A DNA stretch of 41,434 nucleotides. Origin: Lentisalinibacter sp035655155 (GTDB lineage: Bacteria > Pseudomonadota > Gammaproteobacteria > Steroidobacterales > Woeseiaceae). The notes beneath the pieces were generated by a model, which was given only the letters and a program-made list of their open reading frames with translations, was not told where the DNA came from and ran no database searches. Shown here piece after piece: positions 24,942 through 32,731 of the stretch. The position numbers and the translations under genes are program-made. Where the stretch lies: assembly GCA_035655155.1 (NCBI GenBank), contig DASRVH010000016.1, positions 1 through 41,434 of the forward strand, given 5' to 3'. The stretch's first letter is position 1. The number at the start of each line of letters is the position of its first letter.

Positions 24942-26558
24942 TTGAAAACTTACGATGCCATCGTCGTCGGCGCAGGCCACAACGGTCTGACCACTGCGGC
25001 CTTCCTGGCGAAAGCCGGTCTCGACGTGGTGGTGGTCGAGAAAAACGACTACATCGGCGGCGCCGCAGTGAGCCGCAATCTCTACGACGACTGGATCTAC
25101 TCCAACTGCTCCTACGTCTGCAGCCTGCTGCGGCCCGAGATCTACCGGGCGCTGGATCTCTCCCGGCACGGCCTCCAGGTCACGCCCTACGGCGGCAGCG
25201 TCACCTTCACCCGGGACGGCGATTATCTCGGCAGCTACTGGGACCACGAAGTGGCCCACCGCGAGATGGCCCGGCACTCCAAGCGCGATGCGGATGCATA
25301 TCAGCGCTATTCCGCCGAGGTGATGCGCCAGACCCGCTTCATCCGCGACTTCCTGCTGAGGACGCCGCCGGACCCCACCTCGTTCCGCCCGCGCGACCTG
25401 CGCGAACTCGCCCTGATCGGCGGCCGGCTGCTCGAGATGGACGAGGAGGCCATCTACGACACGATCCGTTTCTGGACCATGAGCATCGGCGAGTATCTCG
25501 AGGAGTTCTTCGAGACCGACGTCATCAAGGCCCATCTCGCCGGCAGCGGCATCATCGGCACGGCGCTCGGGCCGTATTCGCCGGGCACCGCCTACGTGCT
25601 GCTGCATCACTACATGGGCGAGGTGGACGGCAATATCGGGGCGTGGGGCTTCGCGCGGGGCGGCATGGGCGCGGTCAGCAACGCCATCGCCGGTGCGCTG
25701 CAGTCCTTCGGCGGCGAGATCCGCACCAACGCCGAGGTGAGCCGCATCGTCGTCAGGGACGGCCGGGTGCAGGGGGTGGCGCTGGCGAACGGCGACGAGA
25801 TCCGCGGTCACCGGGTCGTATCGAACCTGGACTTCAAGCGGACTTTCCTGAACGTGATGGACCGCGGCGACCTCGACGACGAGTTCGTCCGCCGGGTGGA
25901 GAACTTCCACATCCGCGGCTCCTCCGGCAAGCTCAACATCGCGCTGGACGGCCTGCCCACCTTCCCCGCGCTGCCGGAGTCGAGCCAGCTGATGAACGCG
26001 GACATGCACTTCATCGACTCGCTGGAGCGCATGGAACGGGCCTACGACGACTGGAAGGCGAAGACCTGGTCGAAGGACCCGTACATCGACCTGGTGATCC
26101 CCACGGTCTCCGACCCCACCATGGCCCCGCCCGGCAAGCACTTCATGAGCTGTTTCGTGCAGTACTGCCCGCCGGAGCTCGACACCGGCGAATGGACCGA
26201 CGCCGACCGCGACGCCTTCGGCCAGACGGTGATCGACCAGATCGCCGAGTACAGCCCGGATTTCAGGGACCTGATCCTGCACGTCGAGATCCGCACGCCG
26301 CGGGAACTGGAAGCCGAGGTGGGTCTCACCGAGGGCAACATCTTCCAGGGCGAACTCACCATGGACCAGCTGCTGTTCAACCGGCCCGTGCCGGGCTTCG
26401 CGCAGTACCGCGGACCGGTGAAGGGACTCTACATGTGCTCCTCCAGCACCCATCCCGGCGGCGGCGTGATGGCCGCGCCGGGAGCCAACGCGGCGCGGGA
26501 GATCCTGCGCGACATCAGGAAGCCCTCGACAGTCCCGGAGAACTTCGGCGATGACTGA
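24942..26558 (+). CDS. FAD oxidoreductase, phytoene-desaturase/PYROXD2-like (copy 1)
   Basis: A 538-residue flavoprotein. The N-terminal dinucleotide-binding motif is VVGAGHNGLTTAAFLAKAG, followed by the EKNDYIGGAA ribose-binding acid; the C-terminal FAD signature is GLYMCSSSTHPGGGVMAAPG. It belongs to the CrtI/PYROXD2-like amine-oxidase superfamily, which dehydrogenates C-C or C-N bonds. Substrate is unknown. It starts with TTG at 24942 (AGGGA upstream) and overlaps the second copy by 8 nt. The two proteins align along their whole length, so they arose by tandem duplication. Confidence 0.87.
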   Translation: MKTYDAIVVGAGHNGLTTAAFLAKAGLDVVVVEKNDYIGGAAVSRNLYDDWIYSNCSYVCSLLRPEIYRALDLSRHGLQVTPYGGSVTFTRDGDYLGSYWDHEVAHREMARHSKRDADAYQRYSAEVMRQTRFIRDFLLRTPPDPTSFRPRDLRELALIGGRLLEMDEEAIYDTIRFWTMSIGEYLEEFFETDVIKAHLAGSGIIGTALGPYSPGTAYVLLHHYMGEVDGNIGAWGFARGGMGAVSNAIAGALQSFGGEIRTNAEVSRIVVRDGRVQGVALANGDEIRGHRVVSNLDFKRTFLNVMDRGDLDDEFVRRVENFHIRGSSGKLNIALDGLPTFPALPESSQLMNADMHFIDSLERMERAYDDWKAKTWSKDPYIDLVIPTVSDPTMAPPGKHFMSCFVQYCPPELDTGEWTDADRDAFGQTVIDQIAEYSPDFRDLILHVEIRTPRELEAEVGLTEGNIFQGELTMDQLLFNRPVPGFAQYRGPVKGLYMCSSSTHPGGGVMAAPGANAAREILRDIRKPSTVPENFGDD

Positions 26559-28125
26559 GAAGAAAACGGCCGAAGTGATCGTGATCGGTGCCGGGCACAA
26601 CGGCCTCGCCTGCGCCGCCTATCTCGCCCGCGCAGGCCGCGACGTGCTGGTGCTGGAGGCATCCGACGGCGTCGGCGGCGCCGCCGCCATGCGGAGTTTC
26701 GCCGACGGCTTCCGCGTCTCCGGCTGCGCTCACCTTCTCTATCAACTGCAACCCGAGGTGGCCGGCGAACTCGAACTCGCCAGGTTCGGTCTGGAGATGG
26801 CCGTAGCCGATGCGGCGACCACGGCCCTGTCGCCCGACGGACACCACGTGCGCATGCGGGGCGCGGACCTCGAAGGTCGCGTAACCGAACGCGACCGCGC
26901 CGGGCTGCGGGACTTCCGCGAGCGCATGCAGCGATTCGCGAAGCTGCTCCGCCCGTATCTGAATCGCCGTCCGCCCCTGCTCGTGAACAGCGACACGGCG
27001 GACAAGATGACGCTCGGCCGGCTCGGGCTCGACATCCGCCGCCTGGGCCGCAGAGAGATGCAGGAATTCCTGCGTCTGATCGCCATCAATATCTACGACG
27101 TCCTGAACGAGCATTTCGACACCGAACTGGTGCAGGGCGCCCTGGCACTCGACGGCGTGCTCGGCACCCATCTGGGGCCGCGCTCGCCGAACAGCCTGCT
27201 CACCTACATCCACCGGCTCACCGGCGAGATCGACGGCAACCCCGGCGCTATTGCCTTGCCGAAAGGCGGCATGGGCTCCGTCGGCGAGGCTTTCGCCGGC
27301 GCCGCGCGAGCCGCCGGGGTGGACATCCGCTGCGATGCCCCGGTGCGACGCATCCGGGTGGACAACGGCCGCGTGGTGGGCGTCGAGCTGGAGGACGGAG
27401 AGACCATCGACGCCCTCACCGTCGTCTCCAGTGCCGACCCGAAGACCACGGTGCTTGAGTTGCTCGGGGCCCGACACGTCGAGACGGGCTTCACCCGGCG
27501 CATCCGCAACCTGCGCATGCGGGGCAATGCGGCGAAGCTGCATCTCGCGCTCGACGGGTTACCCGAATTCGCGGGTGTCGATCCGTCCGCGCTGGACGGC
27601 CGCCTCGTCATCGCGCCGGACATGGACTACGTCGAGCGCGCCTTCAACCCGGCCAAGTACGGGCAGTGGTCGGCGGAGCCGGTCATCGAGATCACGGTGC
27701 CGAGCGTCGGCGATCCGTCGCTGGCGCCGCCGGGCAAACACGTCCTCTCGGCCGTGGTGCAGTACGCGCCCTATCGGCTGGACGGCGGCTGGGACGAGAG
27801 GCAGAGCGGCGTATTCCGCGATCTGGTGATCGATACCATCGCCGCGTACGCACCGGGGCTGCGTGACCGGATCGTTGCGGCCGAGCTGCTGAGCCCGGCG
27901 GACATCGAGCGCCTCTACCGCATGGGCGGCGGCCACTGGCACCACGGGGAGCTCGCGCTGGATCAGTTCCTGTTCACCCGGCCCGTGCCCGGCGCCGCGC
28001 AGTATGCGCTGCCGGTGGAGGGGCTCTACCTCTGCGGCGCCGGCGCGCACCCGGGCGGCAGCATCACCGGCGCGGCGGGCCGCAATGCCGCGGCCGAGAT
28101 ACTGAAACGGGAGGGACGCTCATGA
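26551..28125 (+). CDS. FAD oxidoreductase, phytoene-desaturase/PYROXD2-like (copy 2)
   Basis: A 524-residue paralogue of the preceding gene. Shared blocks include VIGAGHNGLACAAYLARAG, the LTGEIDGNPGA...KGGMGSV block, FTRPVPGAAQYALPVEGLYLCG and AHPGGSITGAAGRNAA. Unlike copy 1 it reads SGCAHLLYQLQPEV where copy 1 has SNCSYVCSLLRPEI, so the active-site lid differs. The tight overlap with copy 1 (8 nt) and with the GcvT-like gene (ATGA) suggests equal output and perhaps a heteromeric complex; this is inferred. Confidence 0.87.
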   Translation: MTEKKTAEVIVIGAGHNGLACAAYLARAGRDVLVLEASDGVGGAAAMRSFADGFRVSGCAHLLYQLQPEVAGELELARFGLEMAVADAATTALSPDGHHVRMRGADLEGRVTERDRAGLRDFRERMQRFAKLLRPYLNRRPPLLVNSDTADKMTLGRLGLDIRRLGRREMQEFLRLIAINIYDVLNEHFDTELVQGALALDGVLGTHLGPRSPNSLLTYIHRLTGEIDGNPGAIALPKGGMGSVGEAFAGAARAAGVDIRCDAPVRRIRVDNGRVVGVELEDGETIDALTVVSSADPKTTVLELLGARHVETGFTRRIRNLRMRGNAAKLHLALDGLPEFAGVDPSALDGRLVIAPDMDYVERAFNPAKYGQWSAEPVIEITVPSVGDPSLAPPGKHVLSAVVQYAPYRLDGGWDERQSGVFRDLVIDTIAAYAPGLRDRIVAAELLSPADIERLYRMGGGHWHHGELALDQFLFTRPVPGAAQYALPVEGLYLCGAGAHPGGSITGAAGRNAAAEILKREGRS

Positions 28126-29309
28126 GCGCCCGGGGAGTCAGCGAGCGCGTCCTGCGCACCCATTTTCATACGCGCACCGCCGCCGCGAATCACCGCAACG
28201 CCTGGCAGGACTGGAAAGGCTACACGACCGCCGCCGAGTACACTGCAGCGGACCTCGAGTATTTCGCCGTCCGCAATGCCGCGGGCGTGTTCGATCTCTG
28301 CCCCATGAGCAAGTACCGCATCACCGGGCCCGAGGCGCTGCCCTACCTCGACCGCCTGGTGACCCGCGACATGACGAAGCTGAAGCCGGGGCGGGTCGCT
28401 TATGCCGTGTGGTGCAACGATGCCGGCAAGGTGATCGACGACGGCACCATCTTCCACCTGCGCGAGGGCGAGTACCGGCTCTGCTCCCAGGAGCGTCACC
28501 TGGAATGGCTGCTCGATGCGGCCGACGGCTTCGAAGTCGCCGTCGCGGAGGAGACCGCCGAGGTCGCCGCCCTCGCCCTGCAGGGACCCACCTCGTGCGC
28601 CGTGCTGAAGGAGATGGGCCTCACCGACGTCGAGCAGCTGAAACCGTTCGGACTGACCCGTTTCCATTTCGAGGGCACCGAGCTCACGGTGTCGCGGACC
28701 GGTTTCACCGGCGACCTCGGCTACGAACTCTGGATCGACCCGGACCACGCCGAGATCCTCTGGGACCGCCTGTTCCTAGCCGGCAAGTACCGCGGCATAC
28801 GGGCGATCGGCAGCGAGGCGCTCGAGCTCTGCCGCATCGAGGCCGGCTTCATCCAGGCCGGGGTCGACTTCCTGCCCGCCGACGAGATCGTGCGGCCGGG
28901 CCGGGCCCGCTCGCCGTTCGAGCTGGGCCTCGACTGGCTGGTGGATTTCACCAAACCGAATTTCAACGGCCGCAGGGCGCTGGCGGCGGAGCTGCGCCGC
29001 GGCTCCACCTGGCGGCTGGTGAAGCTGGACATCGAGGGCAACAAGCCCGCCCACCACTCCTACATCTACGACTCGCGCAAAAAACAGGCGGGTTTCGTGA
29101 CGTCCGCGGCCTGGTCGCCGGTGGCGAAGGCGAATATCGCGCTCGCGAGCGTCCGGCGGCCGGCCGGCGAGCCGGGCGGCCGGCTGTTCGCGGAGATCTA
29201 CTACCAGCGTGAGATGCACTGGTCGCGCAAGATGGCTGCGGCTTCCGTCGTGGAGAAGCCGTTCTGGGACCCGCCGCGCCGGCGCCAGACGCCGCCCGCC
29301 GACTACTGA
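28122..29309 (+). CDS. GcvT-like tetrahydrofolate-dependent aminomethyl/demethylase protein
   Basis: A 395-residue stand-alone member of the glycine-cleavage T-protein family. The folate-binding fold shows YFAVRNAAGVFDLCPMSKYRI, NDAGKVIDDGTI with Asp106/107 at the catalytic-Asp region of GcvT, and the SRTGFTGDLGYELWID block. True GcvT would sit with gcvH/gcvP; none is here. Related proteins take one-carbon groups from methylated amines, sulfonium compounds or methoxy groups. Placed right after two FAD dehydrogenases, it resembles the C-terminal half of dimethylglycine and sarcosine dehydrogenases, where FAD and GcvT domains are fused. It may therefore capture formaldehyde-level carbon on THF. 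Confidence 0.85.
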   Translation: MSARGVSERVLRTHFHTRTAAANHRNAWQDWKGYTTAAEYTAADLEYFAVRNAAGVFDLCPMSKYRITGPEALPYLDRLVTRDMTKLKPGRVAYAVWCNDAGKVIDDGTIFHLREGEYRLCSQERHLEWLLDAADGFEVAVAEETAEVAALALQGPTSCAVLKEMGLTDVEQLKPFGLTRFHFEGTELTVSRTGFTGDLGYELWIDPDHAEILWDRLFLAGKYRGIRAIGSEALELCRIEAGFIQAGVDFLPADEIVRPGRARSPFELGLDWLVDFTKPNFNGRRALAAELRRGSTWRLVKLDIEGNKPAHHSYIYDSRKKQAGFVTSAAWSPVAKANIALASVRRPAGEPGGRLFAEIYYQREMHWSRKMAAASVVEKPFWDPPRRRQTPPADY

Positions 29310-29320
29310 GTGGCCACGCC

Positions 29321-30217
29321 TTGCGTTATCGTTACTTCATCTGCGACGTCTTCACCGACACGCCGTTCGGTGGCAACCCGCTCGCCGTCCTGCCGGACGC
29401 GAGCGGTCTGGACACCGACCGGATGCAGCAGATCGCCCGGGAGTTCAACTTCTCCGAGACGAGCTTCGTCTTTCCGCCGGAGGCCGGCGGCGACCGCCGG
29501 GTGAGGATATTCACGCCGAAGGTGGAGGTGCCTTTCGCCGGCCACCCGAACATCGGCACCGCTTTCGTGCTGGCCGCCAGCGGCGAGCTGGACGGCCGGG
29601 AATCCGTACTGTTCGAGGAGGCCGCCGGGGAAGTCCGGGTCAGCATCGATCGCGGCGCCGGCGCGGACGGCCCCGTACGTTGCGAGCTGGCGGCGCCGGC
29701 GCCGCTGCAGCTCTCGGAGCCCGCATCCGCCGAGCTGGTCGCCGGCGCGCTGTCGCTGGAACCCGGGGATCTCGTAACCGAGACCCATCTGCCGCAGGCC
29801 GCCTCGGTCGGCCTGCCCTTCCTGATGGTGGAGCTGCCGGACGCGGCGACGCTGGCCCGCGCGCGGATCGACGCAGAGATGTTCGAGGTGATCGCCGAGG
29901 CGGGGCTGCCGCCCGACATCCACATGTACGTCCGCAGCGACGACGACTACGACATCCGCGCGCGGATGTTCGCGCCGCTGGACGGCGTGCCGGAGGACCC
30001 GGCGACCGGCAGCGCCAACTGCGCGCTGGCCGGCCTGCTCGCCCATTACGCGCCAGGAGACGACTGCGATCTGACCTGGCGCATCCTGCAGGGTGCCGAG
30101 ATGGGGCGCCCGAGCCTGCTCGAGGCCCGGGCGGCGAAACGGGACGGACGCGTGACCGGCGCCTGGATCGGCGGCGGCGCCGTGATGTTCGCCGAGGGCT
30201 GCCTGGATATCGGCTGA
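29321..30217 (+). CDS. PhzF family isomerase/epimerase
   Basis: A 298-residue protein with the two-lobed diaminopimelate-epimerase-like PhzF fold. CDVFTDTPFGGNPLAVLPDA opens it; the acid-base Glu46 lies in NFSETSFV; FAGHPNIGTA and DPATGSANC form the glycine-rich active-site loops. PhzF proteins isomerise small acidic metabolites; most are of unknown function and presence does not imply phenazines. The start is TTG at 29321 with no clear SD, 11 nt after the GcvT-like stop. It is the last gene of the run. Confidence 0.9.
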   Translation: MRYRYFICDVFTDTPFGGNPLAVLPDASGLDTDRMQQIAREFNFSETSFVFPPEAGGDRRVRIFTPKVEVPFAGHPNIGTAFVLAASGELDGRESVLFEEAAGEVRVSIDRGAGADGPVRCELAAPAPLQLSEPASAELVAGALSLEPGDLVTETHLPQAASVGLPFLMVELPDAATLARARIDAEMFEVIAEAGLPPDIHMYVRSDDDYDIRARMFAPLDGVPEDPATGSANCALAGLLAHYAPGDDCDLTWRILQGAEMGRPSLLEARAAKRDGRVTGAWIGGGAVMFAEGCLDIG

Positions 30218-30221
30218 AGCG

Positions 30222-30262
30222 CCGGCTAGGTCGACCTGAACCGGCCTGGTCGACCTAGCCGG
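30222..30262. terminator. 15-bp perfect inverted repeat at the convergent junction
   Basis: CCGGCTAGGTCGACC (30222-30236) and GGTCGACCTAGCCGG (30248-30262) are perfectly complementary arms with an 11-nt loop. The hairpin lies between the phzF stop (30217) and the last codons of the amidohydrolase gene and could stop transcription from both sides. No T tract follows on either strand. On the minus strand the same DNA is also a degenerate tandem array, see findings. Confidence 0.6.
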
Positions 30263-31100
30263 ACTGGTCGACGTCGCCGAGGCCGAACACGTTTCGTGCG
30301 TTGCCGCGCAGGAAGCGCTCCTCCGCCTCGGCGTCCAGTCCGAGGGCGTCGAAGTCCTCCAGACACTGCGCCGGGGTCAGCATGGGATAGTTGCTGCCGA
30401 ACAGCACCTTCTTCGCGCCGCGTCCGCGCAGGAACTCGACGAAGTCCGGCGGATAGCGATTCGCCTTGTAGGCGGAGGTATCGATGTAGACGTTGGGGAA
30501 CTTGGTGGCCAGGGAGATGATCTCCTGGGTCCAGGGCGCGCCGATGTGGCCGGCCACGATCACCAGCTCCGGGAACTCCAGCGCCACGTGCTCCAGATAG
30601 GGAATCGGCCGCCCGGGTTCGGATGGCAGCAACGGCCCGGTGTGCCCCACCTGCAGGCAGAACGGGATGCCCAGCTCGACGCACTCCGCATAGAAGGGAT
30701 AGTAGCGTCGGTCGTCCGGCGGCAGTCCCCACATCCAGGGCAGGAACCGGAGCCCCCGGAAGCCGAGCTCGCGCACCGCGCGCCGGAGCTCGCGCACCCC
30801 CTCCATCGGCCGCGTGATGTCCGCCGAGGCGATGCCGGCCAGCCGGTCCGGGTGCTCGCGCACCAGCGCGGCCACCTCGTCGTTGTCGATCAGCGCGCCC
30901 CGGGGGCCCCACCACGCCGAGACCAGCGCCGTGGCGACGCCCGCCTGGTCCATGGCCGCGATGGTGGCGGACAGCGGGACGTCCGGCACCTCGCCCTGGC
31001 CGGTCCAGCGGCGGAGCGACGCGAACATGGGCTGCGCCAGGAAGCGCTTCGTGGGATGCTGTATCCAGGCATCGACGATGCCGCTGCGGGCCGCGCTCAT
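30255..31100 (-). CDS. Amidohydrolase 2 (ACMSD-like) family protein
   Basis: A 281-residue TIM-barrel metal-dependent hydrolase or decarboxylase of the amidohydrolase-2 group. Visible elements are GIVDAWIQHP at the N-terminus (the first His position of the usual HxH is reduced, reading DAWIQHP), a central QVGHTGPL, VAGHIGAPWTQE, and a C-terminal LFGSNYPMLTP with the metal region normally held by Asp (here Asn). The altered HxH and GSD motifs make metal binding uncertain, so activity may differ from typical members. SD GAGGAGGGG lies just before the ATG. The stop codon lies inside the 15-bp inverted repeat. Confidence 0.8.
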   Translation of the reverse strand: MSAARSGIVDAWIQHPTKRFLAQPMFASLRRWTGQGEVPDVPLSATIAAMDQAGVATALVSAWWGPRGALIDNDEVAALVREHPDRLAGIASADITRPMEGVRELRRAVRELGFRGLRFLPWMWGLPPDDRRYYPFYAECVELGIPFCLQVGHTGPLLPSEPGRPIPYLEHVALEFPELVIVAGHIGAPWTQEIISLATKFPNVYIDTSAYKANRYPPDFVEFLRGRGAKKVLFGSNYPMLTPAQCLEDFDALGLDAEAEERFLRGNARNVFGLGDVDQSG

Positions 31101-31143
31101 ATCCCCTCCTCGTTCGTCCCGGATCGAGTCGCGCCGGGGCTGT

Positions 31144-31156
31144 CGTTATCATAACG
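31144..31156. promoter_or_regulatory. Small palindrome between divergent genes
   Basis: CGTTAT-C-ATAACG lies in the 75-bp gap between the amidohydrolase and DUF2905 genes. It contains TATCAT, a possible -10 box. It could be a dimeric operator, but no regulator gene is adjacent. Confidence 0.25.
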
Positions 31157-31175
31157 CGGCCGCAGGAGGACACCC

Positions 31176-31376
31176 ATGCAGAAGGCGCTCATCATCATCG
31201 GCATCGCCATCCTCATCGCCGGCGTGTTCTGGCCCTGGCTCAGCACGCTGCCGCTGGGCCGTCTGCCCGGCGACATCGTGATCCGGCGCGAAGGCTTCAC
31301 TTTCTACCTGCCGATCACGACGATGATCCTGGTGAGCCTGGTGCTCTCGCTCGTCCTCTGGCTGTTCCGCCAGTAA
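31176..31376 (+). CDS. DUF2905 family small membrane protein
   Basis: A 66-residue protein with two hydrophobic helices (about residues 3-23 and 43-64) around the loop LGRLPGDIVIRREGFTFYLP. This loop and the length match DUF2905, a widespread family of unknown function. An AGGAGGA site lies 7 nt before the ATG. It is monocistronic. The GACCG-GTAA-CGGTC hairpin at 31381-31394, just past its stop, could end transcription but is short. Confidence 0.88.
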   Translation: MQKALIIIGIAILIAGVFWPWLSTLPLGRLPGDIVIRREGFTFYLPITTMILVSLVLSLVLWLFRQ

Positions 31377-31392
31377 CCCCGACCGGTAACGG

Positions 31393-32232
31393 TCACTCGC
31401 GCGGCAGCGCCAGCCCGTGCTGGCGCAGGAACGAGAGCCGGTCCCAGTAGCCGCGCTGGAAGCGGATCAGCCCGTCGACGACGTGGAAGAACCCGCAACC
31501 CCGCAACCCGAGCGGGTCGCGCCACTCGAGCATGGCCCACTCACCGTCCTCGAACAGATTCTCGACGAGGCAGGTCATCTCCGCGTCCGCGAATTCCCGG
31601 GCGAACATCGCCCTGATGGCATCGCATCCTTCCACCGGCGCCTGGGTCACCTGGTGATTCACGGCGTCGGCCGCGTAGAAGGCGGCCACTTCGTCGGCAT
31701 CGCCACGGTTGAAAGCCTCCACCCAGGCCGCGACGACCTGCCGGGGCCCGGCCGGCACAGCGTCATGTGCCGGTTCTCCCACCCGGTCACGCCATAGCGC
31801 GATCAGGGTCTCCATTTCCGGTTGCTCGGCCCAGGCGGGCGCATCGGCGGGCAGTCGGAACCAGGGCTGTGCGCTGCGCGTCCAGACGTGGGCCACGGGC
31901 GGGAAGGCGCCCGGGTCGTCCAGCGTGCCGGTCTTGAGCGCCACGATCTCCGGCATCTCCGCACTCGCGAACCACAGGACGCTGCCGCAGTCCGCGCAGC
32001 CGGCCCGTTGCCGGTCGCCGCCGCCCATCGAGTATGTCGTCGCGACCGCTTCGCCGCCGATCGTCTCCAGCGCTTTCCGGGGGACGATCAGCGAGAGACT
32101 GAAAGCGGCACCCGTCGCTGCCTGGCACCGGGTGCAGTGGCAGGCGTAGGAGGTGAGCGGCTCGCCGCGCAGCCGGTATCTCACCGCACCGCACTGGCAG
32201 CCGCCTTCTCCCATCCGTTCAGGCCCGGTCAT
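31393..32232 (-). CDS. GFA/CENP-V zinc domain fused to SnoaL/NTF2-like domain
   Basis: A 279-residue two-domain protein. Residues 8-125 form a GFA-type (Mss4-like) zinc fold: Cys12/Cys14, Cys31/Cys33/Cys36 and Cys79/Cys82 match the GCQCGAVRY, CHCTRCQ and CADCG ligand sets. Residues 160-275 look like a SnoaL/NTF2 cone (VVAAWVEAFNRGDADEVAAFYAADAVNHQV). GFA proteins are linked to glutathione-formaldehyde or glutathione adduct reactions, but most are uncharacterised; SnoaL domains bind small ligands or act as isomerases. The fusion is not one I know as common. A strong GGGAGGAGGAGA site precedes the ATG. It is the last gene of the DUF3014 operon. Confidence 0.85.
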   Translation of the reverse strand: MTGPERMGEGGCQCGAVRYRLRGEPLTSYACHCTRCQAATGAAFSLSLIVPRKALETIGGEAVATTYSMGGGDRQRAGCADCGSVLWFASAEMPEIVALKTGTLDDPGAFPPVAHVWTRSAQPWFRLPADAPAWAEQPEMETLIALWRDRVGEPAHDAVPAGPRQVVAAWVEAFNRGDADEVAAFYAADAVNHQVTQAPVEGCDAIRAMFAREFADAEMTCLVENLFEDGEWAMLEWRDPLGLRGCGFFHVVDGLIRFQRGYWDRLSFLRQHGLALPRE

Positions 32233-32244
32233 TCTCCTCCTCCC

Positions 32245-32712
32245 TCACAGCCAGCGGCGCACGCGGCGCCGGTACTCGCCGAAGGCCGCGCCGAAGCACT
32301 CCGTCAGCGCGCGCTCCTCGGGCACGATCTGGAACCGGTTCATGTACGCCGCGTAGCCCATCAGCCAGAGCGGCGCCGAGAGATGGGAAAGCGCGACCGC
32401 CCAGCCGGCCAGGGCAAGCAGCATGCCCAGATACATGGGGTTGCGGGTGTAGCGGTAGACGCCGCCGGTCACCAGCCGGGAGCTGGTCTCCGGCGACAGC
32501 GGATTCACGGTGGTGGCCGCACGCCGGAATTCGCCGATACCCGCCAGCGCGATGAAGACGCCGGCCGCCACCAGCACCACGCCGAGCCCGGCGCGCCACA
32601 AAGGCGGCAGGGGTATGTCGAGCACCGGGAAGGCCTCCGCCGTCGCCCACATCCCGATGCCCGTCAGCACGGTGACGGCGGCCGGCGGTATCTTCAGTTC
32701 CAGCGCGTCCAT
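32245..32712 (-). CDS. Isoprenylcysteine carboxyl methyltransferase-like membrane protein
   Basis: A 155-residue protein with four or five hydrophobic segments. The C-terminal half has the methyltransferase signature RLVTGGVYRYTRNPMYLGMLLALAGW and, near the end, the PEERALTECFGAAFGEYRRRV stretch that holds S-adenosylmethionine in the ICMT/PEMT superfamily. Bacterial members methylate lipids or small molecules; the substrate here is unknown. ATG at 32712 is chosen over an open-frame extension to 32829, which would overlap the MBL gene. It lies 19 nt after that gene. Confidence 0.85.
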   Translation of the reverse strand: MDALELKIPPAAVTVLTGIGMWATAEAFPVLDIPLPPLWRAGLGVVLVAAGVFIALAGIGEFRRAATTVNPLSPETSSRLVTGGVYRYTRNPMYLGMLLALAGWAVALSHLSAPLWLMGYAAYMNRFQIVPEERALTECFGAAFGEYRRRVRRWL

Positions 32713-32731
32713 TGCGGGGTCCTGCGGCGGA

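Noticed and set aside
21981..26600. 1539-codon minus-strand open frame opposite the ligase, MATE and FAD genes
   Set aside because: No recognisable motif, His/Gln/Arg-rich composition, and full overlap with strongly supported genes on the plus strand.
29321..30217. PhzF as a sign of phenazine production
   Set aside because: No other phz gene is present and most PhzF-like proteins are unrelated to phenazines.
31381..31394. GACCG/CGGTC hairpin between DUF2905 and GFA genes as terminator
   Set aside because: Only 5 bp of stem with no T tract; noted in the gene entry but too weak for its own feature.
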